From assembly GCA_963783445.1 (NCBI GenBank), contig CAWANP010000003.1, positions 310,001-374,000 on the forward strand: a stretch of 64,000 bases of DNA, in the 5' to 3' direction. The stretch's first letter is position 1. Each line of letters starts with the position of its first letter. The notes below the pieces were generated by a model. That model ran no database searches. It worked only from the letters and a program-made list of their open reading frames with translations, and was not told the origin of the DNA. The translations under genes were made by a program, and so were the position numbers. Shown one piece after another: positions 39,886-48,267 of this stretch. The stretch comes from CAWANP01 sp963783445. GTDB lineage: Bacteria > Chloroflexota > Anaerolineae > JAAYZQ01.

Positions 39886-39908
39886 GAACTGCGAAAGGTA
39901 GGTACGTC

Positions 39909-40298
39909 ATGCCCCAAGGTCACCGCTGGCGGGGCGGGCAGGGGGGAGAAGCGTGTCCCCGGCGCATAAACCGCTTTCTGGATCCGTGCTTGCTCCTGCT
40001 GCTGCACTGCAACGAAGCCCATGGCTACGAGCTCCTGGAGGGCTTGAAGCCGTTCGGCTTTGAGCAGAATCCGGTGGACTCGAGTACCGTGTACCGCAGG
40101 CTGCGTGGCCTGGAGAAGCGGGCCTTTGTCACCTCGCGTTGGGATACGGATAGTGCCGGCCCGGCCCGCCGCCTATACCAGATCACGGAGGAAGGGGATC
40201 GCTACCTGGCCTGGTGGGTGGATGACCTGCGCGAGACGGACCGGGTACTGCACCATTTTTTGGGGGTGTACGACGCACACATGGAGGTGCATCAGTGA
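39909..40298 (+). CDS. PadR family transcriptional regulator
   Basis: 129 residues. A winged helix-turn-helix (about 20-95) with the PadR signature HGYELLEGL, the recognition-helix region DSSTVYRRLRGLEKRAFV, and the wing ARRLYQITEEGDRYL. A C-terminal helix (about 97-129) would form the dimer. The N-terminus has a Gly/Arg stretch. It has a consensus promoter and an overlapping operator. Its stop codon overlaps the next start (GTGA), so it heads an operon whose later genes handle iron-sulfur or metal cofactors. Its effector is unknown. Confidence 0.88.
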   Translation: MPQGHRWRGGQGGEACPRRINRFLDPCLLLLLHCNEAHGYELLEGLKPFGFEQNPVDSSTVYRRLRGLEKRAFVTSRWDTDSAGPARRLYQITEEGDRYLAWWVDDLRETDRVLHHFLGVYDAHMEVHQ

Positions 40299-40480
40299 GC
40301 GCTGAGCGGCAGGGGTTCACGAACATCGTCGATGATCTGCTGGCTTCGCTGCCAGCGGGGGAGATACCGGTGCACGACGTGCGTGTGGGCGCGTTCTGGA
40401 CGGTGGTCTGGACCGAGTGGGGCGCGGGACTGGTCACGATGGCCAATGAGAACGGACAAAACACCGAGGATGAAAGATAA
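40295..40480 (+). CDS. Short protein resembling the start of a DUF4213/DUF364 protein
   Basis: 61 residues. The stretch LLASLPAGEIPVHDVRVGAFWTVVW matches the opening of DUF4213, the N-terminal half of putative metal-chelating proteins of about 250 residues. The protein stops soon after, and no remainder follows in any frame before the Mrp gene. It is either a remnant or a small protein kept for its own role. GTG 40295 overlaps the padR stop by 4 bases. Confidence 0.55.
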   Translation: MSAERQGFTNIVDDLLASLPAGEIPVHDVRVGAFWTVVWTEWGAGLVTMANENGQNTEDER

Positions 40481-40485
40481 AGACT

Positions 40486-41583
40486 ATGAGGGAGGTGGCT
40501 AAGTTGATTCAGGAATCAGCAGTGCGCAAAGCACTTGAGGGGGTCATGGACCCAGAGTTGCACAAGAGTTTGATCGAGCTGGGCATGGTCCGCGAGGTAC
40601 GGATCCAGGGAAACCAGGTGGGCATTACCCTGGCCCTGACGACAATGGGCTGCCCGCTCAAAGAGCAGATCGTAGGCGACGTGGAGAAAGCGGTCGGCGC
40701 TCTGGAAGACGTTGAAGAGGTAGAGGTAGATCTGACCGAGATGACCGATGAGGAGAAGCGCCGGATCGGCATCGGCGCGCCGCAGCAGGACAAGGGCGCG
40801 GCCGAGCACCTGAACGAGATCCACCGGGTGATCGCCGTGATGAGCGGAAAAGGTGGGGTGGGCAAGTCGCTGGTGAGTGGCTTGCTGGCGGTGGCGCTGC
40901 GCAAGGCGGGCTACCGGGTTGGCATCCTGGACGCCGACATCACCGGACCGAGCATCCCCAAGATGTTCTTCCCTGACGGGGCAAAGCTGGGTACAAGCCC
41001 CATGGGCCCCATGCCCCCCCAGACCGAGAGCGGCATCAAAGTCATGTCCATCAACTTGCTCTTGGACCAGGAAGACATGGCCGTCATCTGGCGCGGGCCG
41101 CTGATTAGCGGCGCCATCAAGCAATTCTGGGGCGACATCTTTTGGGGGACGCTGGACTACCTCGTCGTAGACCTGCCTCCTGGCACATCGGATGCTTCAC
41201 TGACCGTGATGCAGTCGCTGCCCATGTCCGGCATCGTTTTGGTCAGCTCACCGCAGGATCTGGCGGGCATGGTGGTACGCAAGGCAGCGAATATGGCCCG
41301 GCAAATGCAAACACCCATCTTGGGTCTGCTCGAGAACATGAGCTACTTTGAATGTCCTGACACAGGCAAACAATACGAGATCTTTGGCCCCAGCCACGCA
41401 GAACAAGTGGCGCAACAGATCGGTGTCCCTTTTCTGGGGCGACTGCCCATCGACCCCGAGATTGCCAAGCTGTGCGATGCGGGGCGCGTCGAGGAATATG
41501 AATCCGAGGCCTTTGGGCCCGTTGCCCAAGAACTCGTGGAACGGGTACCGGAGGCCAAACTGGCTGCGTTTCCAGGGGCGTGA
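40486..41583 (+). CDS. mrp: Mrp/NBP35 family iron-sulfur carrier ATPase with N-terminal MIP18 domain
   Basis: 365 residues. The N-terminal domain (about 5-85) is MIP18/DUF59-like with GVMDPEL and TTMGCPL. The P-loop ATPase (about 110-360) has the deviant Walker A MSGKGGVGKS, DADITGPSIP and VVDLPPGTSDASL, and one cysteine in ENMSYFECPDTG; the usual CxxC of Mrp is reduced to a single Cys there. Such proteins carry Fe-S clusters to apoproteins. ATG 40486 lacks a ribosome-binding site; TTG 40504 with GGAGGTGG upstream is a good alternative start. It follows the small DUF4213-like gene by 5 bases. Confidence 0.9.
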   Translation: MREVAKLIQESAVRKALEGVMDPELHKSLIELGMVREVRIQGNQVGITLALTTMGCPLKEQIVGDVEKAVGALEDVEEVEVDLTEMTDEEKRRIGIGAPQQDKGAAEHLNEIHRVIAVMSGKGGVGKSLVSGLLAVALRKAGYRVGILDADITGPSIPKMFFPDGAKLGTSPMGPMPPQTESGIKVMSINLLLDQEDMAVIWRGPLISGAIKQFWGDIFWGTLDYLVVDLPPGTSDASLTVMQSLPMSGIVLVSSPQDLAGMVVRKAANMARQMQTPILGLLENMSYFECPDTGKQYEIFGPSHAEQVAQQIGVPFLGRLPIDPEIAKLCDAGRVEEYESEAFGPVAQELVERVPEAKLAAFPGA

Positions 41584-41595
41584 GAATAAGAGACT

Positions 41596-41665
41596 GGAGG
41601 CTGGATATTGGGTATTGGTGATTCGGTCTTGGATGAGCCATATCTAATATCCAACATCCAAATTG
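41596..41665. repeat. Self-complementary repeat upstream of the DUF5320 gene
   Basis: GGATATTGGGTATTGG on the left and ATATCTAATATCCAACATCC on the right are near-complements that can pair over about 16 bases. The stretch fills the gap between mrp and the ribosome-binding site of the next gene, and looks like the other repeats of this type here. Confidence 0.55.
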
Positions 41666-41682
41666 GAAAGGAGGTGATGCAG

Positions 41683-42108
41683 ATGCCAGCAGGAGATGGA
41701 ACTGGACCCGTAGGTACGGGCTCTAGGAGCGGCCGGGGCATGGGCTACTGCGGTGGCTATGATGCACCTGGCTGGGCCAACCGGGCTCCCGGCCGCAGGT
41801 TCTACGGTCGAGGTGGCCGCGGGGCCGGCAACTGGGCTCCCCCCGCTCGTGCGGGAAGAGGCCAGGGCGGTAGTGGCAGAGGGTGGCGGCACCGGTACTA
41901 TGCCACCGGGCTGCCGCGCTGGGCACGGGGCCCTAAAGCCTCGGGATGGGACGTTCCGCCAGCTTGGGCGCACGGTCCCGCCTATGATGCTCAAAACGAG
42001 TACCCGGCCCGAGAGCAGGAAGTTGGGATGCTCAAGGACGAGGCGGAGTGGCTGAAGGAACAGCTTGATGCCATCAATGAACGGATGGACGAACTCAGCC
42101 AAGAGTAA
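41683..42108 (+). CDS. DUF5320-like glycine-rich protein
   Basis: 141 residues. The N-terminus MPAGDGTGPVGTGSRSGRGMGYCGG has the Gly-rich pattern with a conserved GYC typical of DUF5320, followed by a Gly/Arg-rich low-complexity region (about 30-85) and a C-terminal amphipathic helix (about 107-141). This family is found next to NifX-like and ferredoxin-MinD genes in anaerobes. Its function is unknown. The ATG at 41683 has AAGGAGG 8 bases upstream. Confidence 0.78.
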   Translation: MPAGDGTGPVGTGSRSGRGMGYCGGYDAPGWANRAPGRRFYGRGGRGAGNWAPPARAGRGQGGSGRGWRHRYYATGLPRWARGPKASGWDVPPAWAHGPAYDAQNEYPAREQEVGMLKDEAEWLKEQLDAINERMDELSQE

Positions 42109-42290
42109 GCGCATCTGAAGACTGGATGCGTACCGGGGACGGCGCAGGGACGGGCCATGTCTGTGAGAGAGAATTGCCCGCCCCCGCTTTCCCCATCCAC
42201 CAAGGGGTAGATGGTACTTCAGGGCGACGGTAAAACTATTGCTTCTCAAGTTTGCTCGCACATTATCGCTGTAGACGGGAGATCTGTCAA

Positions 42291-42803
42291 ATGAGAATCG
42301 CAGTTTCTTCGCAGGGCGAGGGCCTGGATGCACAGGCCAGTCTGGTCTTTGGCCGGTGTCCGATTTTTCTGTTTGTGGATACAGACACGATGGCCTACGA
42401 GGCCATGCCCAATCCGGCCATGAGCGAGGGCGGGGGCGCAGGCATCCAGGCCGCCCAGTTCGTCGTGAACCAGGGCGCCCAGGCCGTGATCACGGGCAAC
42501 CTGGGGCCGAATGCTTTTGAGGTACTACAGGCAGCAGGCGTACCAGGTTATCTGGTTTCAGAGGGGGTGGTCCGTCAGGTCATCAATGCCTTCTGTGCGG
42601 GCCAACTCGAGCCCATGGGAGGGGCCAATGTAGCGGCCCACACGGGTATGCGCGGCGGCAGTCACCGGACGGCCATACCCCAACAATCGCAACCCGACGT
42701 CCAGCGGGAGGCTGAATTGGCGGAACTCCGCGGTACACTCAAGGACCTGCGCCAGCAGTTGGCCGAGACCATGGAGCAGATCGACAAGCTTGAACGCGAC
42801 TGA
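42291..42803 (+). CDS. NifX/NafY-like dinitrogenase iron-molybdenum cofactor protein, copy 1
   Basis: 170 residues. The N-terminal 110 residues form the ribonuclease-H-like fold that binds FeMo-type or other metal clusters in NifX, NifB C-terminus and NafY (MRIAVSSQGEGLDAQASLVFGRCPIFL, with the conserved FGRC). The C-terminal 40 residues are a coiled coil. There are no nif structural genes in the window, so a general Fe-S or Mo cofactor role is more likely than nitrogen fixation. A paralogue follows. Confidence 0.85.
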   Translation: MRIAVSSQGEGLDAQASLVFGRCPIFLFVDTDTMAYEAMPNPAMSEGGGAGIQAAQFVVNQGAQAVITGNLGPNAFEVLQAAGVPGYLVSEGVVRQVINAFCAGQLEPMGGANVAAHTGMRGGSHRTAIPQQSQPDVQREAELAELRGTLKDLRQQLAETMEQIDKLERD

Positions 42804-42862
42804 CACATAATAAGCGCAAAGGACAAAAAGCGCGCAATAGGTGAAAAAAGGAGGATTAGGTG

Positions 42863-43348
42863 ATGCGGATTGCAGTTTCTGCCGAAAGCAAGAATGGTCT
42901 GGACAGCATAGTCAGTCCCCACTTTGGGCGCTGCCCCTGCTTCGTCCTGGTTGACTTGGACGATCACGATGTTCAAGATGTCAGCGGGGTAGACAACCCC
43001 TACTACGCACAACACCAGCCAGGGCAGGTGCCGGCATTCGTCAATAGCCTTGGGGCGAACGTAATGCTCACCGGGGGCATGGGTGGCCGGGCCATCATGT
43101 TCTTCCAGCAGTTCGGCATGGAGGGCGTGACTGGGGCCTATGGTACGGTGCGGCAGTCGGTAGAGCGCTACTTGGGCGGCCAGCTCAAGGGCGCCGCGCC
43201 CTGCAAAGAGAGCCAAGAGCATGGGCATGGTGACCTGCCCGCCGAAGGCGAATACGAGCAAGATGAACTGGGCCGGCTTCGTGAGGAGGCCGAAATGCTC
43301 CGCCAGCAGTTGGAGGACGTCGAAGTCAAGCTGGGAAATCTGACATGA
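42863..43348 (+). CDS. NifX/NafY-like protein, copy 2
   Basis: 161 residues, same architecture as the preceding protein: MRIAVSAESKNGLD, then SPHFGRCPCFVLVD, TGGMGGRAIMFF and a C-terminal coiled coil (about 130-161). The FGRCPCF has an added cysteine relative to copy 1. AAAGGAGGA precedes ATG 42863. The stop overlaps the next ATG (ATGA at 43345). Confidence 0.87.
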   Translation: MRIAVSAESKNGLDSIVSPHFGRCPCFVLVDLDDHDVQDVSGVDNPYYAQHQPGQVPAFVNSLGANVMLTGGMGGRAIMFFQQFGMEGVTGAYGTVRQSVERYLGGQLKGAAPCKESQEHGHGDLPAEGEYEQDELGRLREEAEMLRQQLEDVEVKLGNLT

Positions 43349-44220
43349 TCATCGCCATTGCCAGCGGCAAGGGGGGGACGGGCAAAACGACCGTAGCCAC
43401 CAGCCTGGCGCTGGCCTTGACGACAGATGAGCGAGTTCCAGCGGATCCACGGCTCCTGGACTGCGACGTGGAGGAGCCCAACGCTGCCCTTTTTCTCAAG
43501 CCAATCTTGGACGAGCGCCAAGAGGTCGGCATCTTGGTCCCCGATGTGGACTATGACCGGTGCACCTTCTGTGGTCGCTGCGCCGAGGTGTGCGTCTGGC
43601 ACGCCATCGCTGTGGTAGGCGAAAAGGTACTCATCTTCCCCGAGTTGTGCCACGGTTGTGGTAGTTGTACGCTCAACTGCCCAGAGAATGCCATCCACGA
43701 GGTTCTCAACGTCATGGGGACTCTGGAATCGGGGCAGGCCGGCCGACTCGCATTTGGTCAGGGCACAATGGATGTGGGTCAGGCCATGGCGGTGCCCATC
43801 ATCCGCCAGCTCAAGGGCAAGCACATGGAGGGACGCGAGAGGAGCGAAAGGGTCACGATCCTGGATGCGCCGCCCGGCACCTCTTGCCCCGTGGTAGAGA
43901 CGATGCGCGGCGCCGATTTTGTGTTGCTGGTCACCGAACCGACTCCCTTTGGCCTGCACGACCTGCGGCTGGCCGTGCAGGTGGCCCGCGACGAACTGGG
44001 TCTGCCGGTGGGCGTGGTTGTCAACCGGGATGGCGTTGGTGATACAGGCGTGGATGGGTATTGTGCCTCTGAGGGCATACCCATCCTGATGCGTATCCCG
44101 CTGGACCGGCGGATCGCCGAGGCTATCTCGGAGGGGAAAGCTCTGGTCGACGTGATGCCTGAGTATAGAGCTGGATTCCAAGGTCTCTACCAGGGAATCG
44201 TGGAGCAGGTTCGGAGGTGA
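43345..44220 (+). CDS. MinD-like ATPase with inserted ferredoxin domain, copy 1
   Basis: 291 residues. A MinD/Mrp-type P-loop (IASGKGGTGKTTVA) is followed by DCDVEEPNAALFL and then an inserted 2[4Fe-4S] ferredoxin (CTFCGRCAEVC and CHGCGSCTLNC, about 73-115). The ATPase then resumes with ILDAPPGTSCPV and VTEPTPFGLHDL. Such fused ATPases occur in tandem beside NifX-like genes and are thought to be cluster or electron carriers; their clients are unknown. It overlaps the upstream gene by 4 bases. Confidence 0.9.
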   Translation: MIIAIASGKGGTGKTTVATSLALALTTDERVPADPRLLDCDVEEPNAALFLKPILDERQEVGILVPDVDYDRCTFCGRCAEVCVWHAIAVVGEKVLIFPELCHGCGSCTLNCPENAIHEVLNVMGTLESGQAGRLAFGQGTMDVGQAMAVPIIRQLKGKHMEGRERSERVTILDAPPGTSCPVVETMRGADFVLLVTEPTPFGLHDLRLAVQVARDELGLPVGVVVNRDGVGDTGVDGYCASEGIPILMRIPLDRRIAEAISEGKALVDVMPEYRAGFQGLYQGIVEQVRR

Positions 44221-44311
44221 GCTGAGGCCAGAGCCTTCAAGCTGGAATGGGGGTGAGATCTATGCCCTCAGAAGAGGGAAATCGAGGCGTAATATCAAAG
44301 GAGCAGGCGCA

Positions 44312-45220
44312 TTGAAGCAGTTGGTGATTCTCAGTGGTAAGGGCGGTACGGGCAAAACCTCGGTGGCAGCGGCATTGGCCCACCTCGCCTCGCAAGAAAT
44401 GCGGATCGTGCTGGCCGACGCCGATGTGGACGCTGCCAACCTGGAGTTGGTCTTGGCGCCGACCAAGTTGGAGGAACACACCTTCATGGGCGGGCAGGTC
44501 GCCATCATCGACCCGGACAGGTGTGCGCTGTGCGGCCGGTGCTACGAGGTCTGCCGGTTCGACGCCGTGATCCCGGGGGATGACTCTTACCGCGTGAACC
44601 CGCTGGCCTGCGAGGGCTGCGCTTCGTGCCTCTACCAATGCCCCGAGGGGGCCATCCACAGTGAAGAGCAGCAGGCTGGGCTCTGGTTCCGCTCCGATAC
44701 GCGCTTTGGGCCACTGTTCCATGCCCACCTGTTCGCCGCACAGGAGAACTCGGGCAAGCTGGTGACGCTGGTCAAACAGCACGGCCGGCTGCTGGCCCTG
44801 AATGATACCTCCTCCGATGGTTCGGAGGCGGGCCGGCAGTTGCTCATCGTGGATGGACCGCCTGGGATTGGCTGCCCGGTCATCTCGGCCAGTGCCGGGG
44901 CGGATCTGGCGCTACTGGTGGTCGAGCCCACAGTGTCGGGCATCCACGACCTGGAACGCGTACTGGGCACGGTAGACCATTTTGGCGTGCCAGCGCTGGT
45001 GTGTATCAACAAGGCGGACCTGAACCCCATCCAGTCGGCCGGCATCGAGGCGTTCTGTGCGGCGGAGGGGATAGAGGTCGTGGGCCGGCTCCCCTACGAT
45101 ACGGTGGTCACGGAGGCGATGGTTCAGGGCCAGCCAGTGACAGACTACCAGCCTGAGGGCGCTATGGCCGGGGCGCTGCAGCAATCATGGGCAGAGATAC
45201 GAAAGCACTTGGAGGCTTGA
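44312..45220 (+). CDS. MinD-like ATPase with inserted ferredoxin domain, copy 2
   Basis: 302 residues, a paralogue of the previous protein: ILSGKGGTGKTSVAAAL, DADVDAANLELVL, the two ferredoxin motifs CALCGRCYEVC and CEGCASCLYQC (about 70-112), then IVDGPPGIGCPV and VEPTVSGIHDLE. The start is TTG 44312 behind AAAGGAGCAGG. The 91-base gap from copy 1 has no recognised signal. The pair may form a heterodimer, as two fused ATPases usually occur side by side. Confidence 0.88.
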   Translation: MKQLVILSGKGGTGKTSVAAALAHLASQEMRIVLADADVDAANLELVLAPTKLEEHTFMGGQVAIIDPDRCALCGRCYEVCRFDAVIPGDDSYRVNPLACEGCASCLYQCPEGAIHSEEQQAGLWFRSDTRFGPLFHAHLFAAQENSGKLVTLVKQHGRLLALNDTSSDGSEAGRQLLIVDGPPGIGCPVISASAGADLALLVVEPTVSGIHDLERVLGTVDHFGVPALVCINKADLNPIQSAGIEAFCAAEGIEVVGRLPYDTVVTEAMVQGQPVTDYQPEGAMAGALQQSWAEIRKHLEA

Positions 45221-45324
45221 CCCAAGTTTGCCCGGGTGAGAACACAGCCTGTGCTGGACCTTCTCAATTGCCTGGGGACCAGTCGCTGCTTGCTTGACTG
45301 GCAGCGACTTCGCCGGGGGGGCAA

Positions 45325-48204
45325 GTGAACAGAATGCCGGATCGCGGAGCCTACGCCATCGCCCTCGTGGGGTTGATGTTGGTGGTTTCTCTGGCTGCGA
45401 GCTGTGCGATTCCTGCGACGGAATCTCCCGAAAACCTTGCGCTGTCGCCGGCGATAACCTACACCCACACTTCCTCGCCCACTACTCCCTCTGAGCCAGC
45501 TAGCGTAGCGGCAACCCATGCCCACGTTCCTTTGCCCACCACTTCCTCTGAACCAGCCGGCGCGATGGCAACCCACGCCCATGTTCCTGCGCCCAGCACT
45601 CTGCCTGAGCCAACCGATGCGATACCTGCGACTGCTGCTCCCAAGCCGAGTGCGTCCATCTCTTCTACACCTCCCCAGAAAGATGAAAAGGCGTCCATCA
45701 GCATCGTCTTTGATAATAACCCTTTGGACCACCGCTTACAGACCGGGTGGGGCTTTGCGGCCTGGGTAGAATATGGTGACAGCGTTGTGCTCTTTGACAC
45801 TGGCGCCAGAGGTACAGTACTCCTGGGCAATATTGCTGCTTTGGGCCTGAATCCACAGGTCATTGACTCTGTGGTCCTCTCTCACAACCACGGTGATCAC
45901 ACCGGTGGTCTGGCGGCGATTCTGTCCGCCAATCCCAGGATCGATGTCTTTGTCCCTCAGGCATTTCCAGCCAGAATCAAAAACCAGGTACGATCTGCCG
46001 GTGCGAACGTAGTTGAAGTCGATGAGCCACTGGAGATCCTGCCTGGCCTGTGGACCACCGGCCAGATGGGCACCGGCCCTGTTGAGCAGGCCCTGGTGGC
46101 GCGGACGGCACAGGGGCTGGTTGTGTTGACTGGCTGCGCCCATCCGGGAGTGGATAGAATGGTGGCCCAGGCAAAAAAGATCGGCGGGGGCGAGATCCAT
46201 CTGGTTGTGGGTGGGTTTCACCTGGGAGATGCTAGCCGGAAGCGCATTCAACGCATTGTCGATGAATTTCGGCAGGTGGGTGTGCAACAGGTGGCTCCCA
46301 GCCACTGTACTGGGGATGGAGCCAGGGCCATGTTCCGCAGTGAGTATGGCGAGAACTACCATGCCGTCGGCGTGGGTTGGCAGTGGCAGAGCCAAGCAAG
46401 GATCTGGCAGCCAGCCAGTCACGGGATCCCTTCACAGGTTGGAGTAGCAACCGTGGCCGTCGCGCCATCTGACACAAACGTGATCTATCTGGCAGCCTAC
46501 GAGCCTGGAGGGCTATACCGTTCCACGGACGGCGGAGGTACGTGGCAGGCGATAGGTACCGGTTTAGGGCAGCTAGCACCGCTGTCTGTGGCAGTGCATC
46601 CTGCTGATCCAGATGTGGCCTGGACTGGCACGATGGCCGGTGGCTTCTGCACGAGTGACGGAGGCCGGCTTTGGGTTCCCATGCGTGACCTGCCTCGGAT
46701 GCCTATCTACGCCCTGGTCACAGCACCAGACGGGCGCTCACTCCACGCCGGTGGGGAGGCAATGGGCGCATGGCACAGTGACGATGGGGGGCGGACCTGG
46801 CTGGCTGGCAAGATGGCCGATGGCCAGATCACAGTCTTGAGCCTGGCCATCGCTGCCGATGGGACTGTATTTGCCGGGACGGCAGGACAGGGGCTGTGGG
46901 TCAGCAACGATGAGGGGAAGGATTGGCTGGCGATGGGCTGGGAGCAGGCGCCGGCAACCGTGTCGATCCTGAGTGCAATCGGTGATGGTCAGCTCTACGC
47001 GCTGGGTGACGGGAACCTCTATCTCAGCCGGGACGGCGGCACTGGTTGGGAAATGGTGGGTCCACCAGACTTCCAGGGCCTTTCCTTTGCCGCAGAACCG
47101 GATCTGACTGGCCGCCTGTACCTAGGTAGCAAAGGTGGAGACCTACGTGCAAGCCCAGACGGAGCCAAGTCCTGGCTCTCTGTGGGTGACCCATTCCGCC
47201 ACGCCGACATCACCAGCCTGGTGACCAGCCCTGGCGGAGAAGGCCTGGCACTTTTGGGTACCCGGCACAACGGGCTGTACCTGACCACCGATGGGGGCAA
47301 GAGTTGGACACTGACAAGTGGCGAGGTCGGACAGCCACTGGTCGCCGCCCTGGTCCAGGATCCTGTAGATCCGGGCATATTTTACGCCGGTACGCTAGAC
47401 GGCGTTTACCGCAGTGTCGACGTTGGGAAGACCTGGCAGTTGATCAGCGGAGACGTGGGTAAGGTGTTCGTCCAGGCCCTGGTGGTGGCCTCAACCGGAG
47501 CGCGCATCTATGCCGGTACGCGCACCGGCATCTATCTGAGCGAAGACAGGGGCAGGACGTGGCGTTGGCTGGAGGAAGAGATAGGTCCGGTCTCTGTCTT
47601 TAACGTCGTCATCGATCCCCACGACGAGGACCGGATCTATGCGGGCAGTTGGGGGCATAACGTTCTGCGCAGCCGCGACGGCGGGCGGTCGTGGGTGCCC
47701 ATCCACAGCGGGTTGGAAACCCTGTCCGTACATGCCTTTGCCCTGGACCCAAGCGATCCGGAGGTGCTCTATGCTGGCACCGTAGAAAGTGTGTACGGGA
47801 GCAAGGACGGTGGCCAGAGCTGGCAGGCCCATCGCCTGACCGACCGAGCTCTGACGACCTTTGCCCTGATTGTGGACCCCATTGATTCCGCGACACTATA
47901 CGCCGGAACAACGAAGGGAGTCTATCGCAGCACCGATCAGGGGCAGAATTGGGAAGCCCGTGGCACGGAAAGCCTGGGTGCTACAGTGACGGCCCTGGCT
48001 CTGGGCCCGCCCGATTGCCAGACGCTGTATGCCGGTACAGAACATCATGGTCTTTTCCGCAGTACAGATAGTGGAGCACATTGGCAGCCATGGGGGCTAG
48101 AAGGTACTAGCGTGTATTGCATCCTTGTGGACCGATCTGGCAGGATCTGGTTGGGAACGGATCGCGGTATCTTTGAGCAGCTGGACGAGGTTACGAACCC
48201 CTGA
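45325..48204 (+). CDS. Lipoprotein fusing a metallo-beta-lactamase domain to a sortilin-like beta-propeller
   Basis: 959 residues. A signal peptide ends in VSLAASC, a lipobox-like site with Cys near 27. A Thr/Pro-rich linker contains three imperfect tandem copies of about 20 residues (around 45-100, each with ATHAHVP or a variant). The MBL domain (about 115-360) has the metal motif SHNHGDHTGG, GCAHPG and GGFHLG, close to the family that includes 7,8-dihydropterin-6-methyl-4-(ribofuranosyl)aminobenzene 5'-phosphate synthase-like proteins. The C-terminal 590 residues are repeats of the BNR/sortilin type (S-x-D-G-G-x-x-W, for example STDGGGTW, SDDGGRTW, SEDRGRTW). The metallohydrolase often accompanies NifX/ferredoxin-MinD clusters, but attachment to a propeller and a lipid anchor is unusual. 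Confidence 0.85.
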   Translation: MNRMPDRGAYAIALVGLMLVVSLAASCAIPATESPENLALSPAITYTHTSSPTTPSEPASVAATHAHVPLPTTSSEPAGAMATHAHVPAPSTLPEPTDAIPATAAPKPSASISSTPPQKDEKASISIVFDNNPLDHRLQTGWGFAAWVEYGDSVVLFDTGARGTVLLGNIAALGLNPQVIDSVVLSHNHGDHTGGLAAILSANPRIDVFVPQAFPARIKNQVRSAGANVVEVDEPLEILPGLWTTGQMGTGPVEQALVARTAQGLVVLTGCAHPGVDRMVAQAKKIGGGEIHLVVGGFHLGDASRKRIQRIVDEFRQVGVQQVAPSHCTGDGARAMFRSEYGENYHAVGVGWQWQSQARIWQPASHGIPSQVGVATVAVAPSDTNVIYLAAYEPGGLYRSTDGGGTWQAIGTGLGQLAPLSVAVHPADPDVAWTGTMAGGFCTSDGGRLWVPMRDLPRMPIYALVTAPDGRSLHAGGEAMGAWHSDDGGRTWLAGKMADGQITVLSLAIAADGTVFAGTAGQGLWVSNDEGKDWLAMGWEQAPATVSILSAIGDGQLYALGDGNLYLSRDGGTGWEMVGPPDFQGLSFAAEPDLTGRLYLGSKGGDLRASPDGAKSWLSVGDPFRHADITSLVTSPGGEGLALLGTRHNGLYLTTDGGKSWTLTSGEVGQPLVAALVQDPVDPGIFYAGTLDGVYRSVDVGKTWQLISGDVGKVFVQALVVASTGARIYAGTRTGIYLSEDRGRTWRWLEEEIGPVSVFNVVIDPHDEDRIYAGSWGHNVLRSRDGGRSWVPIHSGLETLSVHAFALDPSDPEVLYAGTVESVYGSKDGGQSWQAHRLTDRALTTFALIVDPIDSATLYAGTTKGVYRSTDQGQNWEARGTESLGATVTALALGPPDCQTLYAGTEHHGLFRSTDSGAHWQPWGLEGTSVYCILVDRSGRIWLGTDRGIFEQLDEVTNP

Positions 48205-48267
48205 CCAACCACGTTGCTGATAGAGCCAGTATTGACCATGATACCTCATGAGAACTCGTGGATACTC

